Positions 30,991-39,075 of a stretch of DNA of 50,163 nt are shown in pieces. The DNA lies in IMG/VR virus record IMGVR_UViG_3300042861_001706, positions 1 through 50,163 of that record, one strand, 5' to 3'. Source of the DNA: a virus. The position numbers were made by a program, and so were the translations under genes. The notes beneath the pieces are model-generated. The model worked only from the letters and a program-made list of their open reading frames with translations. It made no database searches and was not told where the DNA came from. Each line of letters opens with the position of its first letter. Position 1 is the stretch's first letter.

Positions 30991-31251
30991 TCAAAAATTA
31001 CCTTTTATATATTGAAAAATTACTTGGGGTATTTTTACACAATCTCCAGAACCATTTGGGCAATCAAATTTTGGTAAATCAGATATTATTTTTTTTAGGT
31101 ACCTCGGTGCTTTTTTTGTTACACTTTTAATATAGTCCAGAGAATATGATTTTTCAGAATCATAATATGATTCATTTAATTTTTTTTCATTAGTTATTGT
31201 ATTAACAATGTGACTAATTTGACTTTCACTAAAAATAATTTTTTTACCCAT
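30991..31251 (-). CDS. tagged protein, 86 aa
   Basis: The product starts KKIIFSESQISHIVNTITNE (tag of SESQ type) and reaches an L-N-E site at KKLNES. The body has a basic helix (LDYIKSVTKKAPRYLKKI) and two Cys in FDCPNGSGDCVKIP. Function unknown. It overlaps the upstream gene by 8 nt. Confidence 0.78.
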   Translation of the reverse strand: MGKKIIFSESQISHIVNTITNEKKLNESYYDSEKSYSLDYIKSVTKKAPRYLKKIISDLPKFDCPNGSGDCVKIPQVIFQYIKGNF

Positions 31252-31546
31252 AAAACATACTAAAATCTATTACATAAATAGACCGTATGTAGAAATTAAT
31301 TCGTTTTTGTTTAAAAAATTCATTCATAATTTTTATTAAAAAATCATCAGAGTCTACTTTATATGAATTTTTTAACGTGTGTCTAAGTCTATCATCAAAA
31401 ATTAACAATCCATTTTCTGTACTATACTGAAAATATTTTGAATTGTTTGATATAAAATATTTTTGACTTGAATCAAATGGGTTGTTTTTAATTTCGGTAT
31501 TTGTAAGTAAACTACTTAAATACTTTAACGCATATTTTGTTTCCAT
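31244..31546 (-). CDS. unknown 100-aa protein, untagged
   Basis: The product METKYALKYLSSLLTNTEIK has a helical start and aromatic-rich strands (QKYFISNNSKYFQYSTENG, then INFYIRSIYVIDFSMFYG). No family recognised. A host-type TACCTTTG element (31563-31570) lies 16 nt upstream instead of an ATATTTAT box, consistent with expression at a different time from its tagged neighbours. Confidence 0.7.
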   Translation of the reverse strand: METKYALKYLSSLLTNTEIKNNPFDSSQKYFISNNSKYFQYSTENGLLIFDDRLRHTLKNSYKVDSDDFLIKIMNEFFKQKRINFYIRSIYVIDFSMFYG

Positions 31547-31562
31547 AGTTGAAGAATTTCAA

Positions 31563-31570
31563 CAAAGGTA
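31563..31570 (-). promoter_or_regulatory. host-type -7 element
   Basis: TACCTTTG on the minus strand fits TAnnTTTG and lies 16 nt before the ATG at 31546. The -33 region is weak. Confidence 0.5.
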
Positions 31571-31594
31571 AACATTTTTTTGAAATAAAAAAAT

Positions 31595-32137
31595 TTAATT
31601 TGGGGAATTTGAATGTCCTCCTTTTGACTTTCCTAGATACATTTCGTGATATTTTTCCACAGTATCTCCAAAATCTTTTATATATATAATTGTTGAAAAA
31701 ATTTTAGATGCAAAGTGTTCTTTAAAATTATCCACTGATCCGTAAAATTCCATACCAAAAGTTTGGAATGTAGATAAGAAGGCCTCTTGAAACCGATATA
31801 ATCCACCTAAAAGACGTTCTCCTTTTTTTATAATTTCGTCCTCTGGTATTTCTGGTTTTAATTTATTGTAGGTTGTTGCAAAATCCTCAATTACACTTCT
31901 AAAAAAAAATGTAATCTGGTCTAGCTCTTCATCATAAGACGTACTCTCAATAGTCATTATTTTATCCATCACCTCTTCTAATTCACCAGACAATAAATTT
32001 AAAGCCTCCATAAGTTGGACAAAGATGTATGAATGTAATCGCATAACTTCCGGACTATCATAACCAATTCTTACTTCGTTTATGATTTTATATATAAGTT
32101 TTTTTAGTTCACTTTCAGACAATACAATTTCTCTCAT
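31595..32137 (-). CDS. tagged helical protein
   Basis: The 180-aa product begins REIVLSESELKKLIYKIINE, a tag ending I-N-E. The rest is almost all helical (MEALNLLSGELEEVMDKIMT, FRSVIEDFATTYNKLKPE, LYRFQEAFLSTFQTFG) and ends GGHSNSPN. It could be a four-helix bundle. The box is at 32153-32160. Function unknown. Confidence 0.8.
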   Translation of the reverse strand: MREIVLSESELKKLIYKIINEVRIGYDSPEVMRLHSYIFVQLMEALNLLSGELEEVMDKIMTIESTSYDEELDQITFFFRSVIEDFATTYNKLKPEIPEDEIIKKGERLLGGLYRFQEAFLSTFQTFGMEFYGSVDNFKEHFASKIFSTIIYIKDFGDTVEKYHEMYLGKSKGGHSNSPN

Positions 32138-32173
32138 TATAATATTTTAATAATAAATATCATAAAAGAAAGT

Positions 32174-32695
32174 TTAGTTAATACCTAGTGACACTAATAA
32201 TTCTTGTAGACCAACAACCTCAACATTACAGTTTTCATATAATTCGTGATTGTAAGCGTCCTTATCTTTTTTAGCTGCTTTTGAAACTTCGCTGTGCTCC
32301 TCTTTAGTAAGAATTATTGTTGATCCATATTTAACTAATAAATTAACAAATGAAATAAAACTTAAACTAGGGTTTTCAGAAAAGTTTTCAAATAAAAGTC
32401 TTGACGCTTTACTTCTTTGGATAAAGTGGTCTTCAACTAGACTTTCTTCACCATTTAAAACTTTATTAGATTTTAAACCTGTTTTAAAAATGTTTGCAGA
32501 TGATATGTCCCAGATTGGGCTTCTAAAAGTACTAACAAAAAAATTTAAATAATCTTTATCGTCTAATTTTTTGTATTGATTGTAAATGCTGACATTTTTT
32601 TTAAATAAATCATATAAAACTTCTAATTTTTTAAATTGTAGTTCTGTTGTTTCTGATTTAATTTTTTGTAAAGTATATTTTTGTTTTTTTGACAT
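32174..32695 (-). CDS. unknown protein, possibly HNH-like
   Basis: The 173-aa product is basic and helical at the start (MSKKQKYTLQKIKSETTELQ). The pair EDHFIQRSKASRLLFENF (near residue 92) and TIILTKEEHSEVSKAAKK (near 130) recalls the divided DH...LTxEEHxxL pattern of HNH-type nucleases in phages, but catalytic residues cannot be assigned confidently. It lacks a tag. It follows the 37-aa basic gene in the same direction. Confidence 0.65.
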   Translation of the reverse strand: MSKKQKYTLQKIKSETTELQFKKLEVLYDLFKKNVSIYNQYKKLDDKDYLNFFVSTFRSPIWDISSANIFKTGLKSNKVLNGEESLVEDHFIQRSKASRLLFENFSENPSLSFISFVNLLVKYGSTIILTKEEHSEVSKAAKKDKDAYNHELYENCNVEVVGLQELLVSLGIN

Positions 32696-32737
32696 ATGTA
32701 AAATATAAAATAAAAATACAACTATGTCAAATACTAT

Positions 32738-32851
32738 TTACTTATTTATTTCTTCTTTATACTTAACCAGTAATTCACTATTTTTTTTAATTCGTTTTAG
32801 TGTCTTTGACAGGTTTCTTCTATTTCTTGGCTTTGTTTCTTCTTTTTTCAT
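32738..32851 (-). CDS. 37-aa basic peptide
   Basis: The short ORF (MKKEETKPRNRRNLSKTLKR to KEEINK) is highly basic and helical. It lies between tagged genes in the same direction and fills an otherwise empty 170-bp gap. A nucleic-acid-binding role is suggested only by charge. Confidence 0.55.
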   Translation of the reverse strand: MKKEETKPRNRRNLSKTLKRIKKNSELLVKYKEEINK

Positions 32852-32866
32852 AAAAATTAAATATTA

Positions 32867-33085
32867 TTAAGCTTCCTCATCAATGTTAATTACACCAATT
32901 ATTTTTTTGTTGTCCGAAAGACTATCTTTCCAAGTTTCAAAATCCTTCTCGTCATTAAATTCTTTTATAATTGATTTATAATAAAATGAATCACCCTCAT
33001 TTATTTTTAACCCAATACCTTTTTTTATACCTTTTTTTGAAAGGGCTTTAGTAATTTGTTCTTCTGTTAATATATAAGTTTTCAT
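32867..33085 (-). CDS. tagged small protein of 72 aa
   Basis: The product begins MKTYILTEEQITKALSKKG, a divergent tag whose first residues recall the MKTYQEFIAE capsid-targeting sequence of T4 internal proteins. The first I/LxE site is I-N-E at residues 28-30. The remaining 40 residues form a small alpha/beta unit. The box is at 33104-33111. Confidence 0.72.
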   Translation of the reverse strand: MKTYILTEEQITKALSKKGIKKGIGLKINEGDSFYYKSIIKEFNDEKDFETWKDSLSDNKKIIGVINIDEEA

Positions 33086-33120
33086 TGAGTTATGTTATAA
33101 TATATAAATATAAAGAAAAA

Positions 33121-33188
33121 AGAAAATCATAGCGGGATTCAAACCCACACCTAATTTTATGCTAACCAATTACACCATATGATTTTCT
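33121..33188 (-). pseudogene. tRNA-like element lacking the anticodon arm
   Basis: The minus strand shows an 11-bp acceptor-like stem (AGAAAATCATA/TATGATTTTCT), a D arm (GTGTAATTGGTTAGCA), an 11-nt linker and a T arm (GTGGG-TTTGAAT-CCCGC). No anticodon stem is present, although the flanks match an ordinary tRNA pattern on both sides of the missing arm. It is either a tRNA pseudogene with a precise deletion or a functional tRNA-like RNA. Confidence 0.6.
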
Positions 33189-33295
33189 TATTGTTCTCAA
33201 TTACCGAGTTACTTTATCTTTATTGCTTTTACGGCCGAGTATTGGACAAATGGGTTAAAATAACAAATTCCCAAAGAGGGTATATATAAATATCT

Positions 33296-33328
33296 TAAAA
33301 TAAAAAACCCACCTTTGTGGGGTGGGTT
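33296..33328 (-). terminator. terminator of the M23 peptidase gene
   Basis: An AACCCACC/GGTGGGTT hairpin is followed on the minus strand by TTTTTTATTTT. Confidence 0.9.
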
Positions 33329-33341
33329 CTAAAATTTTTAT

Positions 33342-34082
33342 TTAATTAAATAAATCACCAAGTTTATCAAAAAAGGTACTACCAACTTTTTTCATTTTAT
33401 CCCACAAATCTTCTTCATCTTTTACTTTAACCTCACCTTTTTCATTTTTTTCTTCATCACCAAATAATTTCTTAAACGCCTTTTTAAATTTATCACCCAT
33501 AGATTCGTATTCTCTATCTTTAACACTTTTGCCCTTTTTATCAATAGCACCTTTTAGTACATCCAAAGGATTTTCTCCTGAATAAAAACCACTAGAGGTT
33601 TTATAAATATTATAATGTAAATGTGGTGCGGTTCCTTTAGCATTACCAGAATCACCTAATGTACCAACTTTAGTGCCGGCAGTTACAAATTCACCTTCGT
33701 CAACAGTTCTACTATCTAAATGTCCTAACCAATGTGAATAACCAGTTTCTGGATCCTCAATTATTACAGTTAATCCATTACCACCAAATTTTACTTTTCC
33801 GTCAACAGGAGCCAAAATAGCGGTACCTCTTGGTCCAAAAATATCAACACCAATGTGTCCTTTTAAATGTCCTCCAGCACCAGCATAAGTTGGTTTTTTA
33901 GAAAAGTCTGAATTTGCACTTCCTCTAGGATTATCAAAATTATCCCAATCATTATCATAACCAATATTATATCTGCCGCCAGAAATTGGAAACGCGTCTA
34001 ATTCTGGTAAACTTTCATTTAAACCATATGACTTTCTTATTTGTCTTTTTTCTTCTTCTGTTATTATTAATCTTTTTCCCAT
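33342..34082 (-). CDS. tagged M23 (LytM) family murein endopeptidase
   Basis: The 246-aa product starts RLIITEEEKRQIRKSYGLNE, a tag ending L-N-E. Residues 70-175 are an M23 metallopeptidase: GHIGVDIFGPRGTAILAPVDG (first His and Asp zinc ligands near 75-79) and APHLHYNIY (HxH ligands near 153-155). These enzymes cut peptidoglycan cross-bridges. There is no signal peptide, so the enzyme must reach the periplasm by lysis or by virion delivery. The C-terminal 65 residues are a charged helical extension. The box is at 34087-34094. The tag makes a virion-borne entry lysin the preferred inference. Confidence 0.92.
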   Translation of the reverse strand: MGKRLIITEEEKRQIRKSYGLNESLPELDAFPISGGRYNIGYDNDWDNFDNPRGSANSDFSKKPTYAGAGGHLKGHIGVDIFGPRGTAILAPVDGKVKFGGNGLTVIIEDPETGYSHWLGHLDSRTVDEGEFVTAGTKVGTLGDSGNAKGTAPHLHYNIYKTSSGFYSGENPLDVLKGAIDKKGKSVKDREYESMGDKFKKAFKKLFGDEEKNEKGEVKVKDEEDLWDKMKKVGSTFFDKLGDLFN

Positions 34083-34096
34083 AATTATAAATATTA

Positions 34097-34654
34097 TTAA
34101 ATTAATGAATTTAACTCTTCTAGATTAACTTTTGGGTAAAAATAATGTATTGCTATATTTCTGGGTTCTTTTTGGTGTGCCCAATCTTGAATAAATTCCA
34201 AAGAAACTCTATTGTTGGTTATGTTAGACCAGTATTCCTCAATGTCGGTATCATCAAATTTTGTGTAGGTCATTGTAGGTGGTAATATAGAATAAAACCT
34301 ATTCATTTTTTCTTCCAATTTATCATTAAAACCTTTAATTTTATCTCGGTATTCCTCATCAACATATCCTAATAGGTATACACTTTTGTCTTCTAATATA
34401 TCCATCAAAAATTTTTTTTCGTAATAAACTTTTGGTGGTGTTGTGTGTGTAATTTTATAAAAAAGATTTAAATCAATATCTATATCTGCATCAACTATTG
34501 TTGGTATGTTGTTAGGTTTTTTAAGTTGTATTTTTGTAATAAAAGGATATGTTTTTTTTATATGACTTGTCAACAAATCTTCGGCTTTTTGTTTTGAATT
34601 TATATTTTCTAATAAAAAGTTTTTTTGTTTTTCTGTTACGATTAATCTTGACAT
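34097..34654 (-). CDS. tagged protein of 185 aa
   Basis: The product begins SRLIVTEKQKNFLLENINS, a tag with an L-L-E site. The body is alpha/beta, with FITKIQLKKPNNIPTIVDAD and a central helical region (EKKFLMDILEDKSVYLLGY). No family recognised. The box is at 34659-34666, 4 nt upstream. It is read into the M23 gene. Confidence 0.78.
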   Translation of the reverse strand: MSRLIVTEKQKNFLLENINSKQKAEDLLTSHIKKTYPFITKIQLKKPNNIPTIVDADIDIDLNLFYKITHTTPPKVYYEKKFLMDILEDKSVYLLGYVDEEYRDKIKGFNDKLEEKMNRFYSILPPTMTYTKFDDTDIEEYWSNITNNRVSLEFIQDWAHQKEPRNIAIHYFYPKVNLEELNSLI

Positions 34655-34658
34655 AATA

Positions 34659-34666
34659 ATAAATAT
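34659..34666 (-). promoter_or_regulatory. ATATTTAT box
   Basis: The box lies 4 nt before the ATG in a leader with no other promoter-like sequence. The intergenic space contains no sense-strand TATAAATA, which argues that the functional orientation is ATATTTAT. Confidence 0.5.
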
Positions 34667-34725
34667 CTTAAAATAAAAAACCTACCTAAACTTTAAATGG
34701 GTTTTCATATTTAATTTAAATTTTA

Positions 34726-35271
34726 TTACGTGGTTGTTTCTCCAGTATTTGTTGTTTGATTTTTGTTCATTACATATTCAGAACACTTTCTATCCCAATA
34801 TTTTAATACAGTCTCACTAAATGTTTTTTCTTTTGCCTCATCACTAGCCCAGATGGTATTACCATCCCTATCAAAAATTTCAGCTTTTTTCTTATCACAA
34901 TAAAATCTACCGTTACCTCTTTCTTCACCTACAGTATTTGTAGCCATTTGCGGACTTGAGTATTCAAAGCGGTATCCAAAATCTTCTATACCAATATTAT
35001 AAACATCTAACAACATAAAGCTGTCTTCTTTTCTTTTACCATTCTCAACATCATAAAATCTAATCTTTAAAGGGTTTTGTACTGTTGGGTTTTCAGGTAA
35101 AGTAGTACTAGGTGTAGGTTCTGGATTTGGTGTTGGTTGTGTAGGTGGTGTTGTATTTGTTGTAGGTTGCACTGGTTCACCCTCCTCAAACAAAAATGGT
35201 TTCATCTTTGTTGATTTGTGCATATTTAAAATACGTTTTTTTTCTTCTTCTGAAATTATAAATTTTCCCAT
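34726..35271 (-). CDS. tagged protein with Pro/Thr linker
   Basis: The 181-aa product starts KFIISEEEKKRILNMHKS and reaches an L-F-E site near residue 28 (FLFEEG). A Pro/Thr/Asn-rich linker (residues 33-65) connects the tag to a beta-rich domain (KIRFYDVENGKRKEDSFMLL, YRFEYSSPQMATNT) with two Cys (FYCDKKK, DRKCSEY). Tag, linker and globular cargo are clearly separated here. The box is at 35288-35295. Confidence 0.8.
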   Translation of the reverse strand: MGKFIISEEEKKRILNMHKSTKMKPFLFEEGEPVQPTTNTTPPTQPTPNPEPTPSTTLPENPTVQNPLKIRFYDVENGKRKEDSFMLLDVYNIGIEDFGYRFEYSSPQMATNTVGEERGNGRFYCDKKKAEIFDRDGNTIWASDEAKEKTFSETVLKYWDRKCSEYVMNKNQTTNTGETTT

Positions 35272-35319
35272 AATATTAATTTTATTTATAAATATATTGA
35301 GAAAACAAAAAAATTAAAC

Positions 35320-35622
35320 TTATTTAAAATTTTCGTAAGCTATTTTAAAATCTTCATAATAGTGATTTGAAATCATCCGTTGTAGTTGATTTCTTAATGT
35401 GATAAAATCACTAGATATATCACCTATACTTTCACCGGCAATACTTCCAGCTATAGCAAAAGCAATTGTGTTACGGAAATCATCAAAACTTATTTTTGTA
35501 CCACCAAGTCTTTCAAAAAAGAAATCTAAAATACTAGGACTTAAATAATATTCAAGTTTTTTATCAATATAAACCTTTCTTCTAAGAAATGTGTTTTGTG
35601 ATTCTGTTATTATAAATTTCAT
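35320..35622 (-). CDS. tagged protein of 100 aa
   Basis: The ATG at 35622 (MKFIITESQNTFLRRKVYI) was chosen; it overlaps the stop of the HNH gene. The tag is of TESQ type without an I/LxE site. The rest contains a helix with small residues (NTIAFAIAGSIAGESIGD) that may be weakly membrane-active. Its box (35628-35635) lies inside the HNH gene's end. Confidence 0.75.
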   Translation of the reverse strand: MKFIITESQNTFLRRKVYIDKKLEYYLSPSILDFFFERLGGTKISFDDFRNTIAFAIAGSIAGESIGDISSDFITLRNQLQRMISNHYYEDFKIAYENFK

Positions 35623-36119
35623 CAACAATAAATATCACCCTTCTTCAGATTGTCTTCAGCCCATAATGGTTGTAAATTTGTGTAGTGACAAAATTCAACT
35701 ATTTCTTTTTCATCTTTAGCTAAAGATAATGGTTTAATGTGGTCTATGTGCCACTGCCCGTGATTATCCCAAGTCATACCAGGTTCAAATAAACTTTCAA
35801 AATGTTTTTTTACTTCGTCCCATTCTCCACCAATTATTTGATATGTCTTTGAATTTTTTGTATAACCCTTTCTCTTAAAAGATTTACGAACACATTGTCT
35901 TATAATTTGAATAAACATAGTTCTATTATCTTCCTTTTCTTTCTTTCGTTTTCTTTTTACATCATACTCCCTACATTTTTTATCATATGTTGGGTCTTTA
36001 CGTTGTTCTTGTTTTCTAATATACCTACTTTTATTTTCACAAGTTTTACAGGTATTTCTATTTCTAAAAGAAGTTTCGGGTTTTGTCTCTTGACAAGTGT
36101 TACAGATTTTATTAGTCAT
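35622..36119 (-). CDS. HNH endonuclease with zinc ribbon
   Basis: The 165-aa product starts MTNKICNTCQETKPETSF and has a CxxC...CxxC zinc ribbon (Cys 6, 9, 24, 27), a basic central stretch (DVKRKRKKEKEDNR) and a C-terminal HNH core (GQWHIDHIKPLSLAKDEKEI, then HYTNLQPLWAEDNLKKG). This is the layout of free-standing phage HNH/homing nucleases that make site-specific DNA breaks. The start was chosen over an upstream ATG because a host-type TATCTTTG element (36139-36146) lies 19 nt before it. The gene lies between tagged genes and has a different promoter type, consistent with insertion. Confidence 0.92.
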   Translation of the reverse strand: MTNKICNTCQETKPETSFRNRNTCKTCENKSRYIRKQEQRKDPTYDKKCREYDVKRKRKKEKEDNRTMFIQIIRQCVRKSFKRKGYTKNSKTYQIIGGEWDEVKKHFESLFEPGMTWDNHGQWHIDHIKPLSLAKDEKEIVEFCHYTNLQPLWAEDNLKKGDIYC

Positions 36120-36138
36120 ATAATAATTTATCTTAAAA

Positions 36139-36146
36139 CAAAGATA
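36139..36146 (-). promoter_or_regulatory. host-type -7 element of the HNH gene
   Basis: TATCTTTG on the minus strand lies 19 nt before the ATG at 36119. It has the same octamer as the promoters at 2529 and 17241. Confidence 0.6.
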
Positions 36147-36175
36147 CAAATATTATTAATAATAAAAAAATTTTT

Positions 36176-36475
36176 TTAGGAATGATGTAAAGGATAATCT
36201 TTTTTTAGATTTTTATAATATAAATCAAGTAAGGGTTCATAAAGACTAATAAGATATTTAATAAGACTTTTTAAATCTTTACCAGAAAGAACATTTACAA
36301 CTTCAATCCCATATTTTGTATACAGATAAGCATCAATTGCTGAACCAACTAAATCAAATTTAAAAGATTCTTTATCTGTTGTGTCAAAAAATGAGTGAAT
36401 TGCACCCATCTTCATAACCTTTTCAAATTTATGACTTTTAAATCTTCTAAAAAATATTAATGTTTTATCTTCCAT
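36176..36475 (-). CDS. unknown 99-aa protein
   Basis: The product begins MEDKTLIFFRRFKSHKFEKV, similar to the start of the protein at 44174 (MENNDFTFLRRKKTIKDLID), so the two may share a second kind of N-terminal motif. The rest is helical (LVGSAIDAYLYTKYGIEVVN, SLIKYLISLYEPLLDLYYKN). Function unknown. It starts 2 nt after its upstream neighbour. Confidence 0.7.
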   Translation of the reverse strand: MEDKTLIFFRRFKSHKFEKVMKMGAIHSFFDTTDKESFKFDLVGSAIDAYLYTKYGIEVVNVLSGKDLKSLIKYLISLYEPLLDLYYKNLKKDYPLHHS

Positions 36476-36477
36476 AA

Positions 36478-36957
36478 TTAAAAATCAAACCAGTCATCAC
36501 GAAGTTCGGCATCAAAAGTGTCTTCATCTGTTATCTCCCAGTACCAGGGATCAATAACTCCTTCCTCTTGTAAGTTTTGTAAATACCCATTTGTTAAGGT
36601 ATCACCTAAGTAAGTTTCAATAGTGCCACTTCTTATATATCTTCTTAATTCTTTTTCTTCTGTAACGTAATCAATGTTAGTATCTTCTAAAGTGGGTCTT
36701 ACTACATCACCACTTTCTAGATTAGATTTTTTTAAACTATAAAAAAGATATTCAATATCAAGTCTTGATAAGTTACCACCAATAGGTGCTGCAATTTTTT
36801 TTTCAATAATTGTACCACCTTTTAAAAAGTAGACAAAGTCGTCTGCATCGGTTAAATGCCAATTTGGAAATTCAGGACTTATAATGTCCCACACATAACG
36901 TAAATACTTTAAAAAAGCTTTGTCTGGCATCCTTTCATATACTGATTTTTCACCCAT
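36478..36957 (-). CDS. member 1 of a four-paralog phage family
   Basis: The 159-aa product shares with the proteins at 38189, 45280 and 45768 an N-terminal helix (KAFLKYLRYVWDIIS), the signature APIGGNLSRLDIEYLFYSL (about residues 57-75) and the end EEGVIDPWYWEITDEDTFD...DWFDF. No known domain recognised. The acidic Trp-rich tail is the most conserved part. It lies directly after a tagged gene (4-nt gap), the same arrangement as member 2. Confidence 0.78.
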   Translation of the reverse strand: MGEKSVYERMPDKAFLKYLRYVWDIISPEFPNWHLTDADDFVYFLKGGTIIEKKIAAPIGGNLSRLDIEYLFYSLKKSNLESGDVVRPTLEDTNIDYVTEEKELRRYIRSGTIETYLGDTLTNGYLQNLQEEGVIDPWYWEITDEDTFDAELRDDWFDF

Positions 36958-36961
36958 AAAA

Positions 36962-37432
36962 TTATTTATAATTACGTTTTAAATTTCTTCTCAAGTATCT
37001 TTCAGCAATTTCAGAAGACTTACTATCTATATTACTAATAATGATGTCATTTCCTTCAAGAGTAAAGTTATAGTTACCAACTTGTACAGAACCACCATTT
37101 TCTTCAATGTAGTTTGTTGCCGAATCTATGTAATCATAAAAAATATCACCTCGTTCTAGTTTGTTTAAATCAACATAAATAACATCATCAGTACTTCTTT
37201 CATCAAAAAGATGTGCGTATCTTCTTCTTCCTTTATAATTTTGTGAAATATCAAACTCAAATTTTGCTAAATCATTTAATGCGTTTTCAATCATTTCTGG
37301 TGTCATCTCTTCTTCTTCTCTATTTCTTCCAAACATTTTAGAAAACATATTTTCATCTATTTCATTTTCTTTGATTACACGTTTAATAATACGTGTTAAA
37401 TCAGATTCTGTAAGTTTGATTATTTTTTTCAT
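36962..37432 (-). CDS. tagged protein with FSKMFG motif
   Basis: The 156-aa product has the canonical tag (KLTESDLTRIIKRVIKEN) with IKE, then NMFSKMFGRNREEEEMTPEM. The FSKMF element recurs after the tag of the protein at 38740. The C-terminal part is alpha/beta (GGSVQVGNYNFTLEGNDIII). The box is at 37448-37455. Function unknown. Confidence 0.83.
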   Translation of the reverse strand: MKKIIKLTESDLTRIIKRVIKENEIDENMFSKMFGRNREEEEMTPEMIENALNDLAKFEFDISQNYKGRRRYAHLFDERSTDDVIYVDLNKLERGDIFYDYIDSATNYIEENGGSVQVGNYNFTLEGNDIIISNIDSKSSEIAERYLRRNLKRNYK

Positions 37433-37469
37433 ACAAATAGTTTATTTATAAATATTATGTTATAATTTA

Positions 37470-38180
37470 TTATTTTAAATATTTGACATATTTTGGTTCT
37501 ATTCGTCTAAGAATGAAGTTTAACATTTTATCTGATAATTTATTAATTGGGATTGTTTTATAAGCGTCAAAACTACCTGGAACAACAAGACTATTATCAT
37601 AAGGTACTTCTTCACCCCACGGTTCTTTATTATAAAAAGAAAATAAAACATTTTGTGTATCAAAATGGATTTCTTGGATATAAACAACATCATTTTCATC
37701 ATACAATTTAAACCCCAATTCATCAACAATCTTTTTTGGTATTTCCCAATATAACAAATCTGTTTCGGTCGGTTGATACTCTTCCTTTAAATCTTTTTTT
37801 ATTGGGGATTGAGAAAGTTTCTTGTTATAACCCATCTCCAGTTTTTTTTCGTACCTATCAATTAAAAGTGGTCCCAATTCCCAATACATACCAAATACCT
37901 TATCCAAACTATCATCATCATACATAATACCATATTCTGGGTCAATACGCGTATCAATCTCGTGACCTCTTTCATCTACAACAAAATGATGAAGCATTTC
38001 ATAAATGACATAGTCAGAAAAGTCTTCAAAAGAATTCCCAGGGGGCATTTCACGAATGTATTTATCCAAATTTAAATCAAAATATAATAAATCACGTATT
38101 TTTAAACGTCTTTGTAAATAAAGAGGCATTGAGTTAAATAAACCCTCAAGATGTGTAACTTCGTTTAGTATGATTTTCAT
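37470..38180 (-). CDS. unknown 236-aa protein with short tag-like start
   Basis: The start MKIILNEVTHLEGLFNSM was preferred over an ATG 8 codons upstream that overlaps the preceding gene. It contains L-N-E at residues 5-7, a possible minimal tag. The body is acidic, with FSDYVIYEMLHHFVVDERGHEI near residue 65 (paired His, no clear metalloprotease motif) and a beta region near 180-215. Function unknown. Confidence 0.72.
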   Translation of the reverse strand: MKIILNEVTHLEGLFNSMPLYLQRRLKIRDLLYFDLNLDKYIREMPPGNSFEDFSDYVIYEMLHHFVVDERGHEIDTRIDPEYGIMYDDDSLDKVFGMYWELGPLLIDRYEKKLEMGYNKKLSQSPIKKDLKEEYQPTETDLLYWEIPKKIVDELGFKLYDENDVVYIQEIHFDTQNVLFSFYNKEPWGEEVPYDNSLVVPGSFDAYKTIPINKLSDKMLNFILRRIEPKYVKYLK

Positions 38181-38188
38181 ATTAATTT

Positions 38189-38659
38189 TTAACCTATACT
38201 CCAATCTGAATCATTAATATCACTATCACTAATCTCAGACTCAGAATGCCAGTCATATGGGTCAAATTCATCATCTTCTCTTAATCTGTTAAGATAATAA
38301 TCATTAACATTATTTGGTAAATAAGTTTGTATATCACCATGATAAGAAACTGTAACCCACTGTTTTTCGTACTCATTTAATATAATATCAATTTGGTCAA
38401 GTTCTGGTCTATCAAGTGAAACATCTTCATTTTCAATTTCTTTATTTTCATTTAAAACGTAATAGATATATTCAAAATCCCACCTATTAAGTTGAGTACC
38501 AAAAGGTGCTGAAAGTTTTCGTAAAGTTTGTTTATCAGTAACATCGTTATAATAATCATCAATATCTTGTTCATACTGACTTTGATTAATGTGTTGTTTT
38601 ACATATTTGATATATTTTCTTAATTGATTGTCAGAAAAATTTTCTAGTCTGGATCCCAT
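38189..38659 (-). CDS. member 2 of the four-paralog family
   Basis: The 156-aa product shows the family features: SDNQLRKYIKYVKQHINQSQ, APFGTQLNRWDFEYIYYVL and the end EFDPYDWHSESEISDSDIND. The box is at 38675-38682. Function unknown. Confidence 0.78.
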   Translation of the reverse strand: MGSRLENFSDNQLRKYIKYVKQHINQSQYEQDIDDYYNDVTDKQTLRKLSAPFGTQLNRWDFEYIYYVLNENKEIENEDVSLDRPELDQIDIILNEYEKQWVTVSYHGDIQTYLPNNVNDYYLNRLREDDEFDPYDWHSESEISDSDINDSDWSIG

Positions 38660-38689
38660 ATAAATAAGTTTATTATAAATATATTAAAA

Positions 38690-38718
38690 AATAAAAAACC
38701 CCACTTGATGAGGTGGGG
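38690..38718 (-). terminator. Rho-independent terminator
   Basis: A CCCCAC/GTGGGG hairpin is followed on the minus strand by TTTTTTATTTTT. It ends the tagged gene at 38740. Confidence 0.9.
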
Positions 38719-38739
38719 ATAATTAAAGTAGTTTTTTTA

Positions 38740-39066
38740 TTAAAATTTAGGATATGATTTTCCATTCCTAAAAGTATACCCCAAATCTTCAATTTCCTTT
38801 GTTAGAGTTTCAATTTTATCTTCATAATAACCAAGTTCATCAGGGTCTATTTGCATCGGACTATAGAAATATAAAACATCATTTAATCTTTTTGTTAATT
38901 CGTCAACCTTTTCTTTTTTGGTGAGTTCAATAGGAGTTGGGTCAATCGGTTTTTCTTTTTTAAACATTTTGGAAAACCAATTTTCCTTAACTTCATTGTT
39001 TTCTTTAATAATCTTTTTAATAAGATCTGTTAATTCTGATTCTGTCAATCTAATAGTTTTTTTCAT
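38740..39066 (-). CDS. tagged protein with FSKMF motif
   Basis: The 108-aa product has the tag (RLTESELTDLIKKIIKEN) ending IKE, then NWFSKMFKKEKPIDPTP, which matches the element after the tag at 36962. The rest is a coiled coil (KKEKVDELTKRLNDVLYFYS, DKIETLTKEIEDLGYTF). Only the tag region and the FSKMF element are shared with the protein at 36962. Function unknown. Confidence 0.8.
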   Translation of the reverse strand: MKKTIRLTESELTDLIKKIIKENNEVKENWFSKMFKKEKPIDPTPIELTKKEKVDELTKRLNDVLYFYSPMQIDPDELGYYEDKIETLTKEIEDLGYTFRNGKSYPKF

Positions 39067-39075
39067 ATTCTGTAA

